Part shown: piece after piece, positions 24,871 through 34,840 of the stretch
Numbering within the stretch: position 1 is the stretch's first letter
How the letters are laid out: every line of letters begins with the position of its first letter
NCBI GenBank assembly: GCA_009760855.2
Contig: WPIO01000218.1
Coordinates: 62,001-126,000, forward strand
Reading direction: 5' to 3'
Source: Cristatella mucedo
Taxonomy: Eukaryota; Bryozoa; Phylactolaemata; Cristatellidae
DNA: 64,000 nt
The notes under the pieces: model-generated
What the model was told of the DNA's origin: nothing
Databases searched by the model: none
What the model saw: only the letters and a program-made list of their open reading frames with translations
Made by a program: the position numbers and the translations under genes

Positions 24871-25500
24871 TTGATTTAATCATACAGAAACTACAAAGCT
24901 CTGAATAATTATGTAGACACAAAGGCTTCTGTAACAATAAAACCTGAGCTTAACGGTATTATGCTTGAGTAACTACTTGGACTAATGTAACCATCATGAC
25001 ACACTAAATATTAACTGACTTAATAGCCTCGAGCTTGGCTATAGAACTTGGACTATGATTCGATATGTGGATACGTGTCTTATAGGTGAAGATAGCCATA
25101 GCAAAATTAGCCATAGAAGGCTGTTCAGTCATGTAGTCCCCTTGGTCAACACACGGTTAGCTGATAGAAAAGGAGGTTAGAAAGTCCCTACTTTAAAGCT
25201 GCCTACACTTCTAGTAGCAGCTCAAATGCAGTGTTGCACAAGTTGCTAATGTGTCCATTTACCTAAGTAAAGCAGTTATACCACTTGTATTTCCCAAATC
25301 TAAAAATGGCACATACAAGTCATCAAGTTATTGCAAAAAAAATGTTGAACACCCTTTACGGACTAACGGCTAAAACTTTGGAAGTTCTCAGTGAGAATAT
25401 TGCATCTAAATTAGTCCATACATTTACGACATCGTACCTTAACTTAGGTGACTAAAACTAGCAATAGTGGAAGTAACTTTGCCCTGCTATGTGGAAAGTA
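24871..25500. other. Host DNA, nothing recognised
   Basis: AT-rich; no supportable feature. Confidence 0.35.
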
Positions 25501-25502
25501 AG

Positions 25503-25655
25503 CCGAGCTGAATTGGTCCAGCGGTTAAGGTGCTCGCCCTGACCAAGGTCTTGCTGAGGTCGTGGGCTCTAGCCCCGAGGCATATGTGAAGCACCTGATT
25601 AGAGATTCAGTTCTCTTGAGGCGCTATACGATTGAATTATATTTACTTATATTTA
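25503..25655 (+). mobile_element. tRNA-derived SINE (family S1) with a LINE-like tail
   Basis: The 5' part resembles a tRNA: A-box region TGGTCCAGCGGTTAAGG and B-box-like GTGGGCTCTAGCCCC. The 3' part (GAAGCACCTGATTAGAGATT, TTCTCTTGAGGCGCTATA) matches the LINE family 1 terminal stem-loop, which suggests mobilisation by that LINE's reverse transcriptase. Confidence 0.65.
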
Positions 25656-25829
25656 AGCATTAGGCTGGCAGGCCATTAATTAAATTGCGATACCTTTCAT
25701 AAAGCCGTTTCTTCGGCCATTTGAAGGCAATCCGACAAGAGGTATCGAGTGGCTGCTAGATAATGCTGCCTACCCCTTCATCATAAATAGCGAAGCTTGG
25801 CAGCAAACCTTGGGTTAATATTTGCTATA

Positions 25830-25920
25830 ATAAGGATAATAATAATGATACTACCTTTGCTGTGTCGCCTTCAGAGAACGATATGTCTTCCTAAGTACTT
25901 TGAGTTTGTGGAAAAGGAAG
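25830..25920 (-). mobile_element. LINE family 1 tail remnant
   Basis: Diverged reverse-complement stem-loop (GTCGCCTTCAGAGAACGA) with an ATAATAATGATA tail. Confidence 0.5.
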
Positions 25921-27094
25921 TACTAGTAGTAGTAGTAAGATCGAAAGTTTAGTACTAGCATGCCCAAGTAAAAGTGTCTATTGAGGTAGATATGGCAACA
26001 TAAAACTGGCCATTCCCCATGCAGGCAAGCACATGATTACCGAAAGCGGCTGAATAAAAAATACCCTCAACCAATGCAGCCGGCTGCTACAAGCAGTTGG
26101 GATGCAGAACGACGTGAGTACTGGACTCTCCATTCATTTCATTGGTATATGTCCATCCCACGTAGGACCAGAATCGAAATTGCATTCACAAGACAGCAAG
26201 CGATTACATACAATTTTGAAAACTTTGTATTCAGTTACTAAATGGAAAGTGGAGTCTCTTGGTATCATTGGCATAAGTTAGTATTGCAGCAGCATTTTTG
26301 TTTGAGGACTAAGAGATATTGTCAAAATGGCTCGGGTAAAAGGTCTGGCTCACAATTTGCTTGAGCACCAGCAACAACAATGAACAAATTCAACTCTCCT
26401 AGTCTTGTTTAGGCTAATGTAATATGCCTCTTTTTCAAATTTCCCGCTGACCCCTGGGCTTTCAAGACAGCAAGAACAAAACTTTCTGGATGGATTTTAG
26501 ATTCAATGGCCCATGGACGGACCAAGAATACGGCTAAGCAGCACGACCGAGCTTCAAATCACGTGTATCACAGAACAAGGCATTAATTATAAATGACTTT
26601 AGGATGCCGACTCAATAAATAACAGACGACAGTCATTGCAAACCGATCCCATCCTCTCACTTGTATTTTACAGCAAGCCTCCGGCTCAATTAGAAGGCTG
26701 CTCTTGGCTACTTAGGTATGCAGTAGTTAAGCATGATTAGAAGTGATCTATCTCAGCTATTTCTATTTGTTTTCAATTTACGAGCACCGAGAAGAATAAA
26801 CTAAGCAATTCAAGTTTCCACACACTAAATCTCTTTACATAGCGATGTGGTTATAAAACTTCTGCTGTAATAACTTCTGCTCGTAAACAGTACGAATAAT
26901 CCAACTAGCCGCTCAGACCGAAGTAGCTTGCAGGATATGCACTGGTCTGATGGCTGACGTTGATCTCAAAGGCTTACAGGTAGCAATTGTGGCATTAACT
27001 AAGCCTCAAAGGTTCCTAGTATGCGTTCGGCTAGATCGACATCGGACTGAGTTGACTTACCTTTACTTCGGCCACACTGTAAATCCGACCAACT
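25921..27094. other. Host DNA, nothing recognised
   Basis: No supportable exon or repeat. Confidence 0.35.
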
Positions 27095-27250
27095 ATGGCC
27101 AGTGACTGTGAGCAAATGCCTGTTGTCCCTCCACCACGAAAGGTGGAGCTGGTGGCAGCAAGCCGGTGCATAAAACAACTGGACAAACTGCCACGTAAGG
27201 CACTACAATACGTGTTACTGAGCCGGGGATTTCCCCAGCCATCAAATTGA
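27095..27250 (+). CDS. Small ORF with a SAP-like pattern
   Basis: A 51-codon ORF not bounded by other features: MASDCEQMPVVPPPRKVELV, then LDKLPRKALQYVLLSRGFPQ. The second part resembles the helix-turn-helix pattern of SAP DNA-binding motifs (LxxLxxxxLxxxLxxRGxP). It may be a first exon or the N-terminus of a lost transposon protein. Weak evidence. Confidence 0.25.
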   Translation: MASDCEQMPVVPPPRKVELVAASRCIKQLDKLPRKALQYVLLSRGFPQPSN

Positions 27251-27924
27251 CCTTTCAATGAGGTGGGAAATTCCCTCTGCTAATGGGGTCGCTCGAACGT
27301 CAGGAGATAATTCTCACAGGAGACCCTTAATGAATTGTTTTTACCCTTTACGACAAAAACTCCTTACTCGCTCGCAAGTCTGCTCGTTCGCAAGGACCTT
27401 TTACAGTGAAGTGCGAAAAACAATTTATCACGGGTGTGGAAGGGGGCCGCAAGTTATACTCCAAATCGGTCGTGAGCCGACTCGAGGTGGCTGCCAATGG
27501 CCTAACCCTCGACCACCGAGTCCGACTCGCTCGATAACGAAAGCGATTGCAATGACTCGGTTGACGTTAGTGGTTATGTTATTTCAATTCCTGAAATGGA
27601 ATTCTTTTACGGACAGAGGGTAGAGTTATTGGATATGCTTGACTCGGTAACTGTATTAACATCGTTCGTTACTGAGTCAATAATGTTAGCCGATAAGGCT
27701 CTAGGTTCGTTGCCAAGATCTGTTAGGGGTGCTGTATCTGAGCCAACGTCGCAACGGACCTTGTATCTTAATCAATCACCGAAATCGTTAAGTTAATGAC
27801 CGAACCAGGCACAAGAATTGAAACACTGACAGCATCTGAACCAAGCACCGAAATCGAATAGTCAATGGCTGAGCCAAGCACTGGAACGAGGAAGTCATTG
27901 CTAGTGGAAAGGAGCGTACTTAAG
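27251..27924. other. Host DNA with degenerate short direct repeats
   Basis: GC-balanced DNA up to the abrupt change to AT-rich viral sequence at about 27925. Between about 27800 and 27885 the phrase GARCCAAGCACYG recurs in imperfect copies. Confidence 0.35.
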
Positions 27925-28551
27925 TTTTACTTTTTCTTTTTTTATCGCTTTAACAGGTTTTTAACCAATTGCTTTCGTAACACTATTATTTAGATAATCA
28001 ATAATCTTTTGTAAATTATCAATCCACTCTCTGTTTCTAGTATATTCTCCTTTGTTTATACTTTCTATTTCTTTTTCATACTGAGCAATGAATGCTCTCT
28101 CAGCAACTGTTCTATTCATTCTTTCAACTAATGCAACACTCTTTTTACTAGTACCTTCAATTTAATAATTTGTGTTTCATGTTTCTTCATTTCTGTAGCA
28201 AACTCTCCTTTAAACTCTGATCCTGGATCAACAGTCACTTTCTTTGGCCACCTTAAAGGACCTTTATTGTAAATATCTATTATTGCTTTTGTTACTTCTT
28301 TAGAAGACTTTGTTTTAAGAGGTCTTGAATCTTTATATCTACTAGCAACATCAATTACACTAAGTGCATATTTATATCCAGAATCATTAGGTATGTATAC
28401 AATGTCTGCTTGATGATTTTCATTAGGTTCAACAACATTAAAGAAACCTTGTGGAATTTTCTTGGGTCTTGGTTTGAACACTTGACTTATATCTGAGTCA
28501 GGATTGAATTTACCTTCTTTTTTTTCTTTCATTTAGAGTTAAAAACGACAT
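27925..28551 (-). pseudogene. Polinton-type rve integrase, copy C (broken, 3'-truncated)
   Basis: Closely matches the integrase at 34830-35690. The start at 28551 is the same, but an extra A in a poly-A run near codon 10 shifts the frame. A 5-bp insertion near 28158 shifts it again just before the third catalytic residue, and the gene is cut off at about 27925 where viral sequence ends. The readable middle (28158-28532) keeps NENHQADIVYIPNDSGYKYA and KVTVDPGSEFKGEFA with the first two catalytic aspartates. Non-functional. Confidence 0.85.
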
Positions 28552-28561
28552 TCTATATATA
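28552..28561. promoter_or_regulatory. Bidirectional TATA motif between integrase and Cys-rich gene (copy C)
   Basis: The whole 10-bp gap between the two start codons is TCTATATATA, readable as TATATA on both strands. Confidence 0.5.
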
Positions 28562-29020
28562 ATGGAAATATTTTGTGAAACATGTTTAAATACATTTAAT
28601 GAAACTGATTATCTAGAAGGAAAGCACCCTTACTGTTATCAAGAAATAAAGAGACCAAAAAGAAAATATGAAATACGTTGCGATATCTGTGATAAAGATA
28701 TGAATGAAACAGAATTTGATTGTAGTCTTATGCGTAATGATGCAATTATAATTTTTTCACATTGTAACATAGATACTAACTCATTTAAGGAAGAGATACC
28801 AACTAAATTATATTCATTAGTTAAGAAACAATTAAAAAAACAATGTTGCTCTACTCTATTACATCATTGTTTAGACCATGAAGCTATTTGTTCTATTTCA
28901 AAACTATTCCCTCTTCTTAAAGGTAAACGTAAAGCAACAATGTTGAAAGAGTTAATAGTTTTAACATATCATTTATACTATTCAGGTGGGTACATGACTG
29001 ACCAAGATGTTTACTCTTAG
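28562..29020 (+). CDS. Cys-rich zinc-binding viral protein, copy C
   Basis: 152 aa, intact, and clearly homologous to 35700-36158. N-terminal CxxC (FCETCLNTF) is paired with HPYC; a second pair is CDICDKDM with SHCN. A third Cys/His cluster reads QCCSTLLHHCLDHEAIC, followed by a basic KGKRKAT segment. In copy C the second half of the second knuckle (copy A has CSYC) has lost a cysteine. Divergent from the integrase and overlapping the fibre gene tail-to-tail. Function unknown; a regulator or nucleic-acid-binding protein is a fair guess. Confidence 0.7.
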   Translation: MEIFCETCLNTFNETDYLEGKHPYCYQEIKRPKRKYEIRCDICDKDMNETEFDCSLMRNDAIIIFSHCNIDTNSFKEEIPTKLYSLVKKQLKKQCCSTLLHHCLDHEAICSISKLFPLLKGKRKATMLKELIVLTYHLYYSGGYMTDQDVYS

Positions 29021-29839
29021 TTTTCCTGTTGTATCAATAAAATAATACTCTGTCGGTAATCTTGTAAAATAAACATAATACTTTAAATCCGCACCTGTTG
29101 GAGAAGTATTTATTGCTCTTACATCTCCAGATACTGCAGTTGTATCGCTATTAGGTTTTAGAAACATACAATTAGATGCTCCAACAACCATAACATTTAA
29201 TATCATTAAAGGTGGAGCAGTTTTATTTGTCCATGAATAAGGTGTTGATAGATTTAGTATTGAGTTCTTTGCATTGAGATCCATTGATAAGGCTAATACT
29301 TTTGTTATTTTTCTTAACTGTTTTATTAACATAAGATTTAGTTGCAACATCAAGAGGATTAACAGGATTGGCAACGTTTGTTATTGAATACCCACCCATA
29401 TCAATATTTGTTGTTGAAGGAAATCCTTTAAGTAAAACATCTCGTTTCATTCCGCCGTATGTAACACAAAAATCATCATTTAATACTACTGGCTTTCCAT
29501 TACCCCAGTTCCAATAAGTAGATGTTATAGCAAAGCTATTCATGTTTAAATCAGATAACATTGTATGTACTGTTTTTTAACATAATTACTTTCTTGACTA
29601 ACATTGACAGTATCAGTAGGATTAACACCTGGAGCAAGATTAGTAACTGTTTTTCCTCGAAGATTCAAAGTCGTTCCTGTATTAACAAAAAAATTACAAT
29701 CTGCATAAGATTTTGTTACTACATCACTATCATTAATTGGATCAGATAAATTTATAATTCTATTATTATTAGCATTAAGATCGGAAAGTATCTTACCATT
29801 AACTTTTGAAACATAATCCTCATCTCTAAACTTTGACAT
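28982..29839 (-). pseudogene. Short tail-fibre-like protein, copy C (frameshifted)
   Basis: Same protein as 36120-36980 in three overlapping frames (29546-29839, 29223-29561, 28982-29374). It contains the phage-fibre type repeat (NRIINLSDPINDSDVVTKSY, GGYSITNVANPVNPLDVATK). The start follows ATATATAGAAA directly. At least two frameshifts. Confidence 0.8.
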
Positions 29840-30660
29840 TTTCTATATATTCATTGATTAATATTTTACTTCTATCTAAGATTTGTTTTACATTTGCTAC
29901 AATCCTTCCAAATCTTCCAAAGTCTTCCTCTTCTATCACTTGTATCTCAACCTTTTTTTATATAATATTTTATATCAAAACCAAAACTTTTCTTATTTGT
30001 AAATCTACCATAATTAGAAATTATATCAAATTAAAAATCAAAATAAAAAATTAAAAATTTATTTTATTTTATCATAGTATTTTTCATCTTTAAGTAAATA
30101 CATAAACAAAGGTTCTCTTATTGGCATATTAAAATCATAAATCTTTGGAATCCTTACTGTCCCTGCGGCAACAAAATCTTTAGGAATATCATCTCAATTT
30201 AATCCAGGTACAAAGATTTCAAATTCACTATAAAAACATCTACTTAATTTTAGTACATGGAGGCCAAGTAAGCATTGAGGCAAATATTGTTTAGGGACAA
30301 AATCTTCTACTATACTTCTAGACCATAAACACTTTATCTCAATAAATGTATCTTCATTTATAATACCACCTGGGAAAATCTATAGATCTCATCACTAGTA
30401 AAACATGCATTTGAATTTTCAATAATTCTATCTAATTTCATTTCTAAATATTTAGCAACGATTGGCTCGAATACCTTACCAAATAACATTTGTGGGAAAT
30501 GCATTGGTTGAGAATTAGCATTATAGTTTTTAAGTTTTATATTAGCAATTAATTCAATATCACAATCAGTTTGACTACCAGCTAGCATTAGTAAAGTCAA
30601 TTGAAACAAGGACTTGCTTGAAATCAGGATTGATATTACCACATACAAAATTTTTTTTAA
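29840..30660 (-). pseudogene. YqaJ-type exonuclease, copy C (broken)
   Basis: Remnant of the exonuclease seen at 36961-37806: FPQMLFGKVFEPIVAKYLEM, then DTFIEIKCLWSRSIVEDFVP, then QCLLGLHVLKLSRCFYSEFE. It has several stops and small indels; the DGI part of the active site is altered (QVV..). The 5' end meets GC-rich host DNA at about 30660, the edge of viral copy C. Confidence 0.75.
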
Positions 30661-31360
30661 TATGCACACTCCGCGTTGCTTTTGGCGCTCCCTGGGCCTT
30701 GGCGCCCTCGTCCACGGCCGACTAGCCACGCCTCCCGCTTCGACCGGCCGGGCTGCCCACTAATCTCTAATAGCTCAGTAATACCCGCTACTGCAAAATG
30801 CCCGCTAATTTCTTATCATCTGCGTCCCGAGACCATAAACGTCTGGAATTATAATATTTCCGTGGATTAGCACAATTTGCTAGAAGCTGCGGTTCGGCCT
30901 GCCCAGCCAGCCAGTAACGAGGGGGATTTCCCTTCTACCCCCCACGCTATGCCCATCAGTCATCGGAGAGAGTCGCCAAGTAAGCTTCAGCACTTTTGTA
31001 TCAGCCGGTAGCTGCAGTAGGCCTAACGGTCACTGCATAAGGAATCTCGTGTTTGCCGAGTTCTCCGAGGGCGCTTTATCAAGTGCATTATTAATATTAT
31101 TGTTAAAATGCTGCACGCTCACTTAGCGCCAGCCTCTACCGCGTGACCGCAACTGCGGTGTGTAATTCATTCGCTGTGAATCGGTCTGTACTGGGTCTGC
31201 CCTTAGCTCAGCCTGTAAACTATGGTGTCTGTTCGTTCTCATTTTAGTGGAGTCTGGCTGCAGCTGGAGTCTCTGGTTTGATTAGAAAGGCGCACACATT
31301 GCCGCAGCATCGTAATGCCTAGGGGGCAAAGCCGATAAGATATATATCGATATTATATAC
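30661..31360. other. GC-rich host DNA
   Basis: Sharp compositional change from the viral fragment. Includes a short LINE family 1 tail remnant (31060-31110, GAGGGCGCTTTATCAAGTGC). No gene supported. Confidence 0.45.
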
Positions 31361-31517
31361 TAGCTGATTTAACAGCCAATTTTTGTATAGCGACAGAAGA
31401 GCCCCTACGGCTATCACCACCGCTTGCATCGGCAATTAAGGATCGCCCACTGCAGGACTCACGACCTCGGATCGAGGTCGTGAAAAGCAGCTGCCTCACC
31501 TAGTGCGCCATCAGCCG
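31361..31517 (-). mobile_element. tRNA-derived SINE (family S2), minus copy
   Basis: Aligns with 57556-57720 through most of its length, from the 3' end CTGATTTAACAGCC through GATAGC..GGCTCTTCTGTCGC to the A-box region. The B box is partly degraded here (GAGTCCTGCAG). Confidence 0.7.
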
Positions 31518-31880
31518 ATGGGCGGCTTCGAGCGGCTGGCCGAGCGGCCGAGTTCCTGCTGCCTCTGTGCACCTACGGTGGGTGAGTGGGTGCCGACAGA
31601 TTTTCTTTCTCCAAATAGAGGGAACAAATATCTATTTAGACCGCATGCGATTAAGCTTTCGAGTCATTCGGTTTCTGAGCTGATTTCGAGATTTTCCGTT
31701 ATAGAGGTATTGAATTTGCTTTTAGATAACGCGAAATGCCCATTTCTGCGGAGCTCCCTTGTTAGACAATTGGCTCCACGAAAACGCTCTCCGTTTCTTT
31801 TTTAACGGAAAAGCCAAGGAATCGCTGAGCTGGCATGGCAGTGTAGTGAGCCCTGCCAGGCTTTTGAAGCCTTTGCAGAG
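31518..31880. other. Host DNA, nothing recognised
   Basis: An open frame of 100 codons at 31503-31805 starts inside the SINE and shows no known pattern. Confidence 0.35.
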
Positions 31881-31883
31881 CCG

Positions 31884-32965
31884 CTACATTTTCACTACAT
31901 TTCCGTAGTCTTCATATGCCTGTCGATGGACAGTTAGTCCGGATGTTTTGTATCCTTTTTTAACCTTTCGTTTAGTAGACCTGGCTAGTTTAATGTCTGT
32001 GGTAAACCATAGGCCATCTTGGCGGGGGCTCACAGTGAGCTTTGTCAGAGGTGCAAACTCGTCGAGCTTGTCAGCTAGTGTCGTGTTGTAGCAATCTACC
32101 AATGATGACAGATCGGAGGGAGGACTGAGCAGCAGAGGCGAAGCAGATTTTCTCGCACGGACAGCATCGATGTCAAGGGTCTTGAGGTTTGGCGATTCAT
32201 AGGTTATTTTAGAGGAGGACGTGGGCACAAACTGCAGATTGAATGAGATCTGCATGTGGTCAGATAAGCAGGATTTGGTAATACTTGGTGATGATAAAGT
32301 GCAGTTATATGAGAAAATCTGGTCGAGTGTGTGACCCTTGACGTGGGTAGGGCAATGCACATGAGCCACAAGAGACAATGAGTCAGTCAATGCACGAAAT
32401 TCGGTGCTGAAAGCGTCAGATAAGTTATCAAAGTGAACGTTGAAATCACTCATAACGAGGAAGGATCGATTTCTTGCACACAGAATTGAAATGAGATCGG
32501 AGAAATCTGAGATAAAGGAGGATTTGGTACTTGGTGGGCAATAGACTACTGCCACTATCGTTAGCTCGTTTTCGGGTGAGACCAGGACAATTGATTCAAA
32601 AGACTGCTTCAAGGGTACCCCAAATGGCTTGAAGTTGAATTTCGAGCACACGATAATAGCGACTCCACCTCCAGTTTTGATTGATCTAAGGGTGTGAAAG
32701 AACGAGAAACCAGATTGAGTAGTGTCGTTAATTGTCGGGCAGTTTATTGATTTCAGCCAATTTTCAGTTAGGGTGAGCAGGTCGATACCATTTTCAGAAA
32801 TAAGGTCGCTTTTACCAGAGGTTTATTGCACATTGAGTGAGGATTCCAAATTCAACCGTTAAGTCTGGCCGATGGAGTTACAACAGGCCTGATGACCACT
32901 AAGTTAGAGAGATTTACAGTGACGCATGTGGGGGAGCGTGCCAAGCGGTTCGAGACTGTAATTCG
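31884..32965 (-). mobile_element. LINE family 1 fragment (endonuclease half)
   Basis: Minus-strand piece. ORF 31884-32651 (255 aa) covers most of the APE-like endonuclease: VVYCPPS, VMSDFNVHFDNL, HVKGHTLDQIFSYNC, SCLSDHMQISFNLQ. It ends abruptly before the RT. Confidence 0.85.
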
Positions 32966-33033
32966 TACGTATGTATTCTATGCAGGCTCCTCTGATAAGC
33001 CTCTGGTGAGCTGTTAGAAGCAAGGCTGAGAGG

Positions 33034-33175
33034 GGCCAGTGCACAGCTGTGGTCTGCCTGTGATGTGATATGGACACAGGCCGGTAACCAGCTGGTGGCC
33101 AGATGGGGGATTCACCATCAGGGTCGGCCAGTGCACTGCTGTGGTCTGCCTTCGATGTGGCATGGACCGGCTGGT
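33034..33175. repeat. Imperfect direct repeat, period about 89 bp
   Basis: The phrase GGCCAGTGCACWGCTGTGGT followed by CTGCCTKYGATGTG occurs near 33036 and again near 33125. Confidence 0.6.
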
Positions 33176-33256
33176 CGATGAGTCATCGGAGTCGACCAGG
33201 GGAGGGGAGTCGTGTGAGTGTCGGGGCCGATGACAGCCGAGAGCTCTGGGGCTCCT

Positions 33257-33382
33257 TGTTGTAAGAAAATTCCCACATTATGACATTTTAAATTTCTTAG
33301 GACAAATCTCATGCTCACTAACGTTCGCATTCGAAGTCCTAAGAAATTTAAAATGTCCTAATGTAGAAATTTTCTTACAACA
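33257..33382. repeat. Viral terminal inverted repeat (hairpin), copy D
   Basis: 126-bp palindrome with two 47-nt arms beginning TGTTGTAAGAAAATT, differing at about 3 positions, around a 32-nt loop. Essentially identical to 43453-43578. The left flanks of the two copies are unrelated but the right flanks (polB start) are the same, so homology begins exactly at the outer end of this hairpin. That marks it as the left end of the viral element. Confidence 0.75.
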
Positions 33383-33447
33383 TGAAATCTTTATATATTA
33401 TAGTGGATTTTTTTAAATTAAACAAATTTTCTTTTTCTTTATATAGA

Positions 33448-33670
33448 TGTATCGAAGAAGTCCTCAAAAGGGAAACTCGTTTTACGCAGAGTCAAGAAGA
33501 CTAATGAATATTGACGCCATAACTCCGAGTATAAGTCTTGGTTCTAGATTTCATAAGTTTAAATTAGAATTTACTGGAGCTAATGGAAGATATGAGAGAT
33601 ACGTTCTTAAAGGGAGAGAATAACCTGCTATGGAAATTGAGGATTTCTTTAACGACGTAATACCAAGACA
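33448..33670 (+). pseudogene. PolB N-terminus, copy D (truncated)
   Basis: Begins like 43643 (MYRRSPQKGNSFYAESRRLM) directly after TTTATATAG, near-identical to B. A TAT-to-TAA change truncates the frame at about 33621, and homology ends at about 33666 (CGTAATACCAAG) where unrelated DNA follows. Confidence 0.8.
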
Positions 33671-33714
33671 TACTACTCATAGTTGTTTAGGCTAATGTGT
33701 CTATATAATTAATA

Positions 33715-33800
33715 CAAATATTTAGTTGGTTTTGTGATTCGATCTCGTGCTCGTTGGGTCTAGAGGCAAGCGCGTTAACCATTGGTCCAATAAGTCAACT
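33715..33800 (-). mobile_element. tRNA-like fragment, possible SINE head
   Basis: The minus strand reads ACCAATGGTTAACGCGCTTG (A-box-like) followed by GAGATCGAATC (B-box-like) at tRNA spacing. Stem pairing is poor, so a tRNA-derived repeat is more likely than a tRNA gene. Confidence 0.35.
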
Positions 33801-34356
33801 GGCCGGACGACTGATTTAAGTTTGGTATATGAACTTTACGATGTTCTTGCCCCCCCTGGTGCACCGCAATACTTACCTTACTTACTTTTATACTCACGCT
33901 TTCAAGTGTTGATTCATCTTTATATCCTAAAATACTTGACATGCATTTGACAACCAGTTTAATAAATGATGATAATCCCAAACCCCGAGCTGTGTCACCC
34001 GCTGGGCATCGACACAAGCTCCCAAGAAAGATATAGTATAGACGATCGAACAAGTCACCCTCTGGGCATCGACTTGAACTAGGCGAGAAGGATATTGGAT
34101 AGACGATAAAGAGCGAATTGTCAACATCAATTTCGAGCTGTTGGATAGTTCGTACCCAACTCGACTCGTTAGAGATGTCAAGCTGATCAAACATCGTATC
34201 GATGGAGTCATTGATAACATCTAACGTTTTCGAAAACATCTGCAAGTATTCACTCACAGACATGTCTTCTTCAACTGCTAGATCATCATCAAAATACTGA
34301 TCATCGAAAACGAACGCTGTATCATCACATGAGAAAGGAAGATAACTCCCACTCAC
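33775..34356 (-). CDS. Unknown acidic ORF between viral copies D and A
   Basis: 193-codon open frame with GTG as first codon. It may be an exon, because the frame is open up to a TTTAG acceptor-like site at about 34383. The N-terminal half is strongly acidic (DDQYFDDDLAVEEDMSVSEY). The middle has two CPxGD copies (SRCPEGDLFD, CRCPAGDTAR) from a short DNA duplication. Composition is closer to host than to the AT-rich viral genes. Not recognised; it could be viral cargo, a host exon or chance. Confidence 0.3.
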   Translation of the reverse strand: MSGSYLPFSCDDTAFVFDDQYFDDDLAVEEDMSVSEYLQMFSKTLDVINDSIDTMFDQLDISNESSWVRTIQQLEIDVDNSLFIVYPISFSPSSSRCPEGDLFDRLYYIFLGSLCRCPAGDTARGLGLSSFIKLVVKCMSSILGYKDESTLESVSIKVSKVSIAVHQGGQEHRKVHIPNLNQSSGQLTYWTNG

Positions 34357-34438
34357 ATGATATCCGGTTTTCCCAGCCGTCTAAATTTAGTACATGACGT
34401 CATACCATTGATAAAACGATTTTTATTAATATAGGACA

Positions 34439-34840
34439 ATGTCAGACCTTCGAAGTAAATATGCTAATACCAAGTATAATCAAATACTTTCAGACAATGA
34501 AAGAATTAAAGGTTGCTTAACTAAATTAATAAGAGTTAAATCTTGTTTTCAATTTATAGGTATTCTATTATCTCTTGCAATTACAGTAACCAGTGCTTAC
34601 ATTGAAAAACATGAGGAACTTTCTCATGTTGTAACAATATTAGGTGCTATATCAACAATGATAATCTCAATAGATAGTACAATCTCTCAAATTGATAGAA
34701 GGAAAAGATCTTCTCTTCAAGCCAATCATAATTTAGTTTCAAAGATAATAGATGCATTAGACGATGATAAAGTAACTAAAGAAGAATTTGATGAGATATT
34801 AACTGAACCATTAGAAAGTCCAGATGGTTCTAAGGCTTAA
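34439..34840 (+). CDS. Small two-helix membrane protein of the viral element
   Basis: 133 aa, intact. The polar N-terminus (MSDLRSKYANTKYNQILSDN) is followed by two hydrophobic helices at about residues 36-55 (CFQFIGILLSLAITVTSAYI) and 62-80 (VVTILGAISTMIISI), then a charged C-terminus with an acidic helix (ALDDDKVTKEEFDEILTEPL). The start follows AATATAGGACA. It overlaps the integrase tail-to-tail by 11 bp, so it is the last gene at the integrase end. Topology resembles small viral membrane or SLATT-like proteins, but no family is assigned. Confidence 0.6.
   Translation: MSDLRSKYANTKYNQILSDNERIKGCLTKLIRVKSCFQFIGILLSLAITVTSAYIEKHEELSHVVTILGAISTMIISIDSTISQIDRRKRSSLQANHNLVSKIIDALDDDKVTKEEFDEILTEPLESPDGSKA

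Noticed and set aside
25503-25580. Functional tRNA gene
   Set aside because: tRNA-like boxes are present, but the acceptor stem is poor and the unit continues into a LINE-type tail, so it is a SINE.
31503-31805. 100-codon ORF
   Set aside because: Starts inside a SINE and has no supporting feature.
33257-33382. Palindrome as an independent MITE
   Set aside because: Left flanks differ and right flanks are identical polB sequence in both copies, with no target duplication visible. A viral terminus explains this better, though it is not fully excluded.
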